From NCBI GenBank assembly GCA_030247525.1, contig JAOTSC010000014.1, positions 1 through 34,087 of the forward strand: DNA of 34,087 nt, in the 5' to 3' direction. Positions 15,748-21,661 of this stretch are shown in pieces. The notes under the pieces were generated by a model. It had not been told where the DNA came from, ran no database searches, and saw nothing but the letters and a program-made list of their open reading frames with translations. The stretch comes from a bacterium. GTDB lineage: Bacteria; Electryoneota; JAOADG01. Numbering within the stretch: position 1 is the first letter of the stretch; every line of letters starts with the position of its first letter. Both the position numbers and the translations under genes were made by a program.

Positions 15748-16238
15748 GCAACGCCGATATCGTAACGCCGCAAGCGGCGCACGACTTTACCAAACTCGAG
15801 AAGATTCTTGCGAAGTATCCCCGCAACGAAGCGAGTTTGATTATGGTGCTGCAGGACGTCCAGGATGAATACCGTTTTCTTCCCTGCGATGTATTAATCG
15901 AAGTGTCGAAAGTACTGGACGTACCGAAAGCGAAAGTGTTTGCGGTCGGAACGTTCTACAAAGCGTTCTCACTCGAACCGCAAGGGCGCGTCAATATTAA
16001 AGTTTGTATGGGAACGGCTTGTCACGTCCGCGGCGCTCAGATGGTGATGGAATCACTCGCCCGCGAATTGGAAATGGACGGTCCCGGTACCACCAAAGAC
16101 CTTGAGTTTACCCTCGAAACGGTGAATTGCGTCGGTGCTTGCGGCATGGCGCCGGTGGTGGTCGTCGACGATAAGTACCACGCTGAAGTGAAACCGGAAC
16201 GGGTTGAGAAGCTGCTCAAGACGAAGGAGGCGAAATGA
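15744..16238 (+). CDS. NuoE/HydC-like [2Fe-2S] thioredoxin-fold subunit
   Basis: 164 residues, the size of the 24-kDa NADH dehydrogenase subunit family. An N-terminal helical part (KLEKILAKYPRNEASLIMVLQDVQDEY) precedes a thioredoxin-like ferredoxin domain with cysteines in CMGTACHVRGA and VNCVGACGMAP, the C-x4-C...C-x3-C pattern for one [2Fe-2S] cluster. Such subunits dock on NuoF-type flavoproteins in Complex I, NAD-reducing and bifurcating hydrogenases and NAD-linked formate dehydrogenases. It overlaps both neighbours by four bases (ATGA), so gamma, NuoE-like and NuoF-like subunits are made together. Confidence 0.92.
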   Translation: MSNADIVTPQAAHDFTKLEKILAKYPRNEASLIMVLQDVQDEYRFLPCDVLIEVSKVLDVPKAKVFAVGTFYKAFSLEPQGRVNIKVCMGTACHVRGAQMVMESLARELEMDGPGTTKDLEFTLETVNCVGACGMAPVVVVDDKYHAEVKPERVEKLLKTKEAK

Positions 16239-18127
16239 GTCGCTTCGAATCGGTCGACCAACTGGTCGCATATCGAACGAAACTGCAGGATGCGCATAAT
16301 AAACTGCAACGCCGTATCGTTGTCTGCGCCGGTACCGGTTGCGTTGCCTGTGGCGCGTTGGAAGTATTCGACGAATTGAAAAAGCAGCTTGCCGACAATA
16401 AGTACGAAGTCGCGCTCGAGTTGCAGGATTGTCTCCACAGTAAAAATGGTGGGGCGCATCACGTCTCGATCAGCGGTTGTCACGGCTTCTGTCAGATGGG
16501 CCCGCTCGTACATATCCTGCCCGACGATGTGCTGTATATGCAGCCGAAGGTGAAGGACGTTACCGACATCGTGAATGCCCTGCTCGGAAAAGCGCCGGTC
16601 AACGAAAAATTGCTTTTCAAAGATCCCGCGACGAAGCAAGCGCAAAAGGGTCGTAACGACATCACGTTCTATGCGAAACAAGAGCGGATTGCGCTCAAGA
16701 ATTGCGGTTATGTCGATCCCGAATCGCTCGACGATTATCTCGCGCACGGCGGCTTTAGCGGTTTGCTGAAAGCGATGTCGATGGAAGGGAAAGCGGTCGT
16801 CGATAGTGTAACGAAGAGTGGTTTGCGCGGTCGCGGCGGCGCTGGTTTCGCTACCGGCCGCAAATGGAAAACCGCGATGGACGCCGGCTCGCCCTATATC
16901 CTTTGTAACGGCGACGAAGGCGATCCCGGCGCGTTTATGGATCGTTCGATCATGGAAGGCGATCCCTTCAAAGTGCTCGAAGGAATGACCATCGGCGCGT
17001 ATGCGATGAAAGCGAACCGCGGTTATTTGTATGTCCGCAAAGAGTATCCGCTGGCAGTAAAACGACTGCAAAAAGCCATCGACAAATTGACCGAAGCGGG
17101 ATTGCTCGGCGACAATATTCTCAATACCGGATTCAACTTTACAGTATCGATTTCCCGCGGCGGCGGCGCGTTTGTCTGCGGTGAATCGACCGCGCTGATG
17201 CGTTCCATCGAAGGGAAGATCGGCGAACCGCGCGCGAAGTACACCCGCAGCGCCGTCAAAGGTCTCTACGAACAACCGACCGTATTGAACAATGTCGAAA
17301 CGTGGGCATGCGTACCGCTGATTCTCGAACATGGTCACGAATGGTTTGCGTCGAAAGGCACCAAAACTTCGACCGGAACGAAGGCATTCTCATTGGTCGG
17401 TAAAGTAAAGAATACCGGGCTCGTTGAAGTCGAAATGGGAACGACGCTACGCGAAATCATTTTCGATATCGGCGGCGGTATCATCGGCGATAAACCGTTC
17501 AAAGCGGTACAGACCGGCGGCCCATCGGGCGGTTGTATCCCCGAATCGCTGCTCGACGTACCAGTCGATTTCGATACGCTGACGGCGAATGGTTCGATGA
17601 TGGGTTCCGGCGGTATGATTGTGATGGACAGCCGGAATTGCATGGTCGACATTGCGAAGTATTTCGTTCACTTTTTGCTCGAAGAGAGCTGTGGAAAGTG
17701 TACGCCGTGCCGCGAAGGGTTGCGCCAATTACACGCGATGGTCGATAGCGTCACCAAAGGCGAAGCGACGATGGAGACGCTCGACAATATCGAACGGGTC
17801 TGTCGGGCAATGAAGCTCGGTTCGCTCTGTTCACTCGGAATGGATGCGCCGAATCCGGTATTGTCGACGCTCAAATTCTTCCGCGAAGAGTGGATTCAAC
17901 ATATTCAGGAAAAGAAGTGCGTTGCCGGCGTCTGCCGCAATCTGATCACGTTCCATATCATCGAAGAGAAGTGTACCGGTTGTATGATTTGCGCGCGCCA
18001 TTGTCCACAAACCGCCATTCATGGCGAAAAGGGCAAACCGTACGTGATCGATACCGCGATTTGCGATAAGTGCGGCATCTGCTACACCGTCTGTCCGGAA
18101 AAATTCGACGCGATTGAAATTCTTTAG
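16235..18127 (+). CDS. NuoF/HydB-like NAD(P)H-FMN flavoprotein with extra ferredoxin domains
   Basis: 630 residues, longer than plain NuoF (about 430), and matching the HydB type. An N-terminal thioredoxin-like [2Fe-2S] domain (CAGTGCVACGA ... SGCHGFCQMGP) comes first. The central FMN/NAD(H) domain follows, with GLRGRGGAGFATGRKW, CNGDEGDPGAFMDRSI and GGGAFVCGESTALMRSIEGK. Next are an SLBB-like part and the [4Fe-4S] motif ESCGKCTPCREG. Two C-terminal [4Fe-4S] ferredoxin motifs, CTGCMICARHCP and CDKCGICYTVCP, complete it. It should exchange electrons between NAD(P)(H) and the iron-sulphur chain. Closest known contexts are electron-bifurcating [FeFe] hydrogenases and related complexes, but no hydrogenase subunit is present here. 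Confidence 0.93.
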   Translation: MSRFESVDQLVAYRTKLQDAHNKLQRRIVVCAGTGCVACGALEVFDELKKQLADNKYEVALELQDCLHSKNGGAHHVSISGCHGFCQMGPLVHILPDDVLYMQPKVKDVTDIVNALLGKAPVNEKLLFKDPATKQAQKGRNDITFYAKQERIALKNCGYVDPESLDDYLAHGGFSGLLKAMSMEGKAVVDSVTKSGLRGRGGAGFATGRKWKTAMDAGSPYILCNGDEGDPGAFMDRSIMEGDPFKVLEGMTIGAYAMKANRGYLYVRKEYPLAVKRLQKAIDKLTEAGLLGDNILNTGFNFTVSISRGGGAFVCGESTALMRSIEGKIGEPRAKYTRSAVKGLYEQPTVLNNVETWACVPLILEHGHEWFASKGTKTSTGTKAFSLVGKVKNTGLVEVEMGTTLREIIFDIGGGIIGDKPFKAVQTGGPSGGCIPESLLDVPVDFDTLTANGSMMGSGGMIVMDSRNCMVDIAKYFVHFLLEESCGKCTPCREGLRQLHAMVDSVTKGEATMETLDNIERVCRAMKLGSLCSLGMDAPNPVLSTLKFFREEWIQHIQEKKCVAGVCRNLITFHIIEEKCTGCMICARHCPQTAIHGEKGKPYVIDTAICDKCGICYTVCPEKFDAIEIL

Positions 18128-18132
18128 TCTTG

Positions 18133-18268
18133 TTTGGAGGTTAGGCAATCTTGCCTGACATCGTAGGGGCGTATTGCAATACGCCCCTCATGAAAACAAA
18201 AAACGGGTCGGGCGGCACAGAAAACGTCCGCCCGAAAAGAAAGCGGGTCGTTCACGAACGACCCCTAC
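18133..18268. repeat. Palindrome cluster between flavoprotein and mrr genes
   Basis: It contains a TTAGGCAA-tc-TTGCCTGA hairpin (about 18141-18158) and GTAGGGGCGTAT-tgca-ATACGCCCC (18163-18187). A GGGCGG...CCGCCC pair follows, and finally GGGTCGTTC-ac-GAACGACCCCTAC, ending at 18268. GTAGGGG (18163) and CCCCTAC (18262-18268) cap the main part. The GGAGGTTAGGCAA...TTGCCTGACATC module recurs inverted at about 32610-32670. It marks the left border of the mrr insertion. Confidence 0.85.
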
Positions 18269-18325
18269 AAATTGGAGCGGGCAGAAAGTACGCCCGTACA
18301 CGTAAACAGAATCGACACGAGTATC

Positions 18326-19246
18326 ATGGCATTACCGAAATTCGACGACGTCACATTAGTCTTTCTGCAATTTCTTGCAGATGGACAAGTGCATACACGC
18401 GCCGAGTATTTTGATGCGATTGCCAAGCATTTTCAGTTGAGCGAAGTCGAACGCAATGCGGTTTCGAAAAGCGGAATGAATCTATTTCGCGATCGTTGCT
18501 ATTGGGCTCGCTATTATCTTTTACGAGCTCTCTTAGTTGAAAAAGTATCGAATGGAAAGTATCGTATTACGACGCGTGGTTTAGAATTATTGAAAGAGAA
18601 GCCGACAAAAATCAATGCAAAGCTATTGCTTGAAAAGTATGAAGAATTTAGAGAATTCTATCTAAAATCTCATGCTGAGAAAAGCATAACAGGAACCGAA
18701 AACGCATCGCCAATCGCAATACCAATAATGGAACTAACGCCAACCGAGCAGTTAACGCAAGTTGAAGAGACACTCCGACAAGAATTACTCGAAAAACTTC
18801 GTGAAGCGATATTGAAGAATACACCATCCTTTTTTGAGCAGTTGGTTGTCCGTTTGTTAGAGAAGATGGGTTATGGAATTGGCGAGATCACTGGCAAGTC
18901 GGGCGACGGCGGTATCGATGGGATTATTTACGAAGATAAATTGGGATTAGAGAAAATTCACATTCAAGCAAAGCGATTTGAAAATGCTCCAGTAGGAAGA
19001 CCAACGATTCAAGGCTTTGTTGGGGCGTTAGTGGGGCTTGGCGCCGATAAGGGGGTTTTCATAACAATGTCGCATTTTTCGCAAGATGCGGCAAATTATG
19101 TTAAAGGTCTCAAAGCACAAAGAGTTATCCTAATCGACGGTGAAAAACTACTTCAATTGATGATTGATCACGAATTAGGCGTATCGGTTGACAGAATTAT
19201 AAAAATCAATAAAATCGATAACGACTTTTTTGAACCGGATGAGTAA
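18326..19246 (+). CDS. mrr: Mrr-type restriction endonuclease
   Basis: 306 residues from the ATG at 18326 (MALPKFDD), which matches the family N-terminus; the in-frame upstream start at 18272 would read through repeat sequence. The Mrr N-terminal winged-helix-like domain spans about residues 1-95 (LQFLADGQVHTRAEYFDAIA, YYLLRALLVEK, YRITTRGLELL). A variable linker follows, then the PD-(D/E)XK catalytic domain from about 170: FFEQLVVRLLEKMGYG, then GKSGDGGIDGII with the catalytic Asp, and IHIQAKRF with the QxK pair. Mrr enzymes cut DNA carrying foreign methylation. It is AT-richer than the surrounding redox genes and sits between two subunit genes of one complex, only 25 bases before the next start, which suggests insertion into the operon. 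Confidence 0.93.
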   Translation: MALPKFDDVTLVFLQFLADGQVHTRAEYFDAIAKHFQLSEVERNAVSKSGMNLFRDRCYWARYYLLRALLVEKVSNGKYRITTRGLELLKEKPTKINAKLLLEKYEEFREFYLKSHAEKSITGTENASPIAIPIMELTPTEQLTQVEETLRQELLEKLREAILKNTPSFFEQLVVRLLEKMGYGIGEITGKSGDGGIDGIIYEDKLGLEKIHIQAKRFENAPVGRPTIQGFVGALVGLGADKGVFITMSHFSQDAANYVKGLKAQRVILIDGEKLLQLMIDHELGVSVDRIIKINKIDNDFFEPDE

Positions 19247-19271
19247 CGGTTCGTTGGTACTCGAGGAAGTT

Positions 19272-20024
19272 ATGAAATTAACACTAAACGGAAAGACCGT
19301 CGAAGCGGAGAAGGGGGAATACCTTCTCGCCGTGGCGCGTCGCGAGAATATTCGCATCCCGTCGCTCTGCCATCACGACGGCGTCGAGCCCGTCGGCGCG
19401 TGCCGGTTGTGCGTCGTCGAAATCACCCGCCCCGAATGGGGTGGCTGGACCCGACTTGTTACCAGTTGTCTTTATCAGGCGGAAGAGGGACTCATCGTCG
19501 ACACCCACTCGCCAAAAGTGGTGGAGACGCGGGCGACTCTGCTCGATATGCAGCTCGCACGGTGCCCGAATAGCGACGTGATCAAAGGGTGGGCGAAAGA
19601 GTACGGGATCGAAAAGACCACGATGGAAATTCGGGTCGATGGCGATAACTGTATTCTTTGCGATATCTGCGTCCGGGTCTGCGAAGCGGTTGGCAGAAAT
19701 GCGATTGCCCGTACGTCACGCGGCATCCAGAAGGTGATAGCGACGCCGCTCGAACTCGACGAAGAGCGTTCGTGCATCGGCTGTCTCGCCTGTGCCCACG
19801 CCTGTCCGACCGATGCGATTCCGTGGGAAGAGAAAGACGGTAAGCGGACGATTTGGGATCACACCTTCGATCTCGTGAAGTGTGTCGATACCGGCGACGT
19901 GTTGGGAACGCCGGAGCAACTCAAGCACTTTGCGCAGAAATCCGGGTTACCCGAAGCGTATTTCACGAAGTCGGATCGCGCGCGGAAACTTGAGACTGCC
20001 CGTAAATTCGTCTCAGTTGTTTAA
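19272..20024 (+). CDS. HoxU/NuoG-like [2Fe-2S]/[4Fe-4S] electron-transfer subunit
   Basis: 250 residues from the ATG at 19272, preceded by GAGGAAG; the earlier in-frame start overlaps mrr and lacks a ribosome site. The N-terminal [2Fe-2S] domain has CHHDGVEPVGACRLC plus the later VTSC cysteine. The His-Cys3 [4Fe-4S] motif usual in NuoG is not recognisable: only one cysteine is seen, in QLARCPNSD. Two [4Fe-4S] motifs follow, CILCDICVRVCE and CIGCLACAHACP. The catalytic molybdopterin or H-cluster domains of larger relatives are absent, so this is an electron-transfer-only subunit that would bridge the NuoEF-like diaphorase to partners. Confidence 0.88.
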   Translation: MKLTLNGKTVEAEKGEYLLAVARRENIRIPSLCHHDGVEPVGACRLCVVEITRPEWGGWTRLVTSCLYQAEEGLIVDTHSPKVVETRATLLDMQLARCPNSDVIKGWAKEYGIEKTTMEIRVDGDNCILCDICVRVCEAVGRNAIARTSRGIQKVIATPLELDEERSCIGCLACAHACPTDAIPWEEKDGKRTIWDHTFDLVKCVDTGDVLGTPEQLKHFAQKSGLPEAYFTKSDRARKLETARKFVSVV

Positions 20025-20025
20025 T

Positions 20026-20104
20026 AGGGTGTAAGGTGTATGGTGTAAGGTGTATGCAAGTTTGTTCAATTGATACCCTTCACCTTTGACCTTTTACCTT
20101 AAAC
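20026..20104. repeat. GGTGTAAGG low-complexity imperfect hairpin
   Basis: The left arm is built of GGTGTAAGGTGTATGG-like units and the right arm of CACCTTTGACCTTTTACC units, giving a long degenerate inverted repeat between two genes of the operon. Similar sequence follows at 20608-20640 and at both SBBP loci. Confidence 0.7.
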
Positions 20105-20120
20105 CATTTTCGAGAGAAAA

Positions 20121-20606
20121 ATGAGCAAGAAACTTTGGGTTACCCCATACCGTTGTATCGGCTGCCGTTCGTGCGAAATCGCCTGCAGCTTCGTCCACAG
20201 TAAATCGCCAATGAATCCGGCGATGACAAGGGTACGCGCCTACACCTTCTCGCCGACGGTGTCGTCGGTTGTCCTCTGTCTACAATGCGACGAAGCGGCA
20301 TGTCAGAAAGTCTGTCCGACCAATGCGCTGCCGCGCAATCCGGTCACCGGCGCGATTGAAGTCGATACGAACAAATGCGTAAAGTGCATGATGTGTACCG
20401 TCGCCTGTCCCTTCGGGAATATCCATCTCGACAAGTTCGCCAATGAAATTGTCAAGTGCGATGTCTGCGGCGGCGATCCCGCGTGTGCGAAATTCTGTCC
20501 AACTCGCGCGCTCGAATGGGCGGAAGAGTCGTCACCCGATCTCGCACCGGGTGATCAAATCGAAGTCCCCCCGTTACCACTCATGGCAAGGGTGAATAAC
20601 GCCTAA
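20121..20606 (+). CDS. CooF/HycB-like polyferredoxin (4x[4Fe-4S])
   Basis: 161 residues with four cysteine clusters in order: CIGCRSCEIAC, CLQCDEAACQKVCP, CVKCMMCTVACP and CDVCGGDPACAKFCP. This is the four-cluster pattern of CooF, HycB, HydN and the small subunits of formate dehydrogenase, aldehyde oxidoreductase and class II benzoyl-CoA reductase complexes. Those proteins wire catalytic subunits to electron donors or acceptors. Here it is last in the operon after the HoxU-like subunit, with 96 bases of repeat-derived spacer. No matching tungsten, molybdenum or nickel catalytic subunit is in the window, so its partner is either the 2-oxoacid enzyme or something encoded elsewhere. Confidence 0.92.
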   Translation: MSKKLWVTPYRCIGCRSCEIACSFVHSKSPMNPAMTRVRAYTFSPTVSSVVLCLQCDEAACQKVCPTNALPRNPVTGAIEVDTNKCVKCMMCTVACPFGNIHLDKFANEIVKCDVCGGDPACAKFCPTRALEWAEESSPDLAPGDQIEVPPLPLMARVNNA

Positions 20607-21132
20607 ACAATGGTGTAAGGTTAAGGGTGTAGGGTAAAAGATAAGTCGATAATTTTATATTGTAGGGGCGGCTGGCAGCCGCCCTTTGTTATAGGGGTAG
20701 TTGATGAGAATGACCCCTTCCTAACTGAGCAGTTCTCGAACCGCCCTTACGTCCGCCCGTGTCGTTGGGTGCGTCACGACGATTACAAAGGAGTTTGTTA
20801 TACGGTAGGTCATCTTTGCGGAGTACTCGATAGCTGGTTTTGTTGTATTGCAAATCCCACTTGTGGGCGTGAGTAGAAGCAAAATTTGTACTATGTGGAA
20901 CACCTTTATTAGGTAGAACCCCCCACATAACGCCCTTCACCACTGCATGCATTTGTACAAACGCGTTGATTGTTTGCAGTCCAGCCAATAGTAAATGTCT
21001 ACAAGTATCACACACCGCCGGAACCGGAGCTTTTCCCAATTGAAACATACCACAATAATTTCCAAAACTTTCGCTTCCGTTCCACAAAGTAAGAATTATC
21101 TTTTGGTGATTTACTCAAATGGGTCGTCTCGG
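20607..21132. other. Region with repeat hairpin and an unrecognised degenerate reading frame
   Basis: It starts with GGTGTAAGG low-complexity sequence. A capped hairpin GGGCGGCT-ggc-AGCCGCCC (20666-20684) followed by TTTG could end the redox operon. On the minus strand, 21087-20689 is open from a TTG and reads CGMFQLGKAPVPAVCDTCRH..., with no Shine-Dalgarno. Near 20820 the more protein-like frame seems to switch to one ending THPTTRADVRAVRELLS. I do not recognise a family; it may be a decayed gene or noise. Confidence 0.35.
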
Positions 21133-21528
21133 TTACCGTTTCTTTCCCCCTGTTGTGATATCGTTGAAATAGGTCCAGCCCCACCCTGTCAATTTGCACT
21201 CTTTGAATACCAAGGGAGTTAGTTCTTCGTTTTTGTTCGCTCCCTTTTGAGGATCGCGCGTATAGTAATACACCACTTCATAGAGGTTCCCATCGGCACC
21301 CTTCACCGTCTCGGTGCGATACGGGTTGTACATCATCCGCATATTCCATAGCAACAGCATTTCCGTGCCCATAATCTCAATCGCTTCGTCTTTATCGATG
21401 CCGATATTCAGCTCAGCGAGCCGCGACCCATTCTTCCGCCGGACCTGTGACTCACCCGGCAGTAAAATCATGCAACCATCGAGTAGCAACATGAGTATAA
21501 CCAAAGATGCGACTGCATATTTACGCAT
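21133..21528 (-). CDS. Small lipoprotein, SmpA/BamE-like or DUF3192-like
   Basis: 131 residues. MRKYAVASLVILMLLLDGC is a lipoprotein signal with lipobox LLDG-C at Cys19. The mature part contains LNIGIDKDEAIEIMGTE, a motif reminiscent of SmpA/OmlA (BamE-like) or DUF3192 domains. NPYRTETVKGADGNLYEVVYYYT and a final LTPLVFKECKLTGWGW follow. These small beta-lipoproteins sit in the periplasm, attached to a membrane. The start is supported by GGGGAGG just before the ATG. It is monocistronic and divergent from clpB. Assignment to an exact family is uncertain. Confidence 0.75.
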   Translation of the reverse strand: MRKYAVASLVILMLLLDGCMILLPGESQVRRKNGSRLAELNIGIDKDEAIEIMGTEMLLLWNMRMMYNPYRTETVKGADGNLYEVVYYYTRDPQKGANKNEELTPLVFKECKLTGWGWTYFNDITTGGKKR

Positions 21529-21661
21529 AACCTCCCCTATCGTGGTTCATAGATAGACCACCACATCTAATATCGGCTCGATAGGGAGAAAACCTGAGAA
21601 CACAAGAATTGTTCCGTATCATACAGTAAATGCAAAAGATTTACATCCAAGAGGTTATAAA

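Noticed and set aside
16037-17338. 433-residue open frame on the minus strand
   Set aside because: It lies antisense to the NuoE/NuoF-like genes, has no recognisable domain, and is explained by the biased codon use of the opposite strand.
21540-21661. CIRCE-type heat-shock operator before clpB
   Set aside because: No TTAGCACTC...GAGTGCTAA inverted repeat is present; only a ribosome site and no clear promoter boxes.
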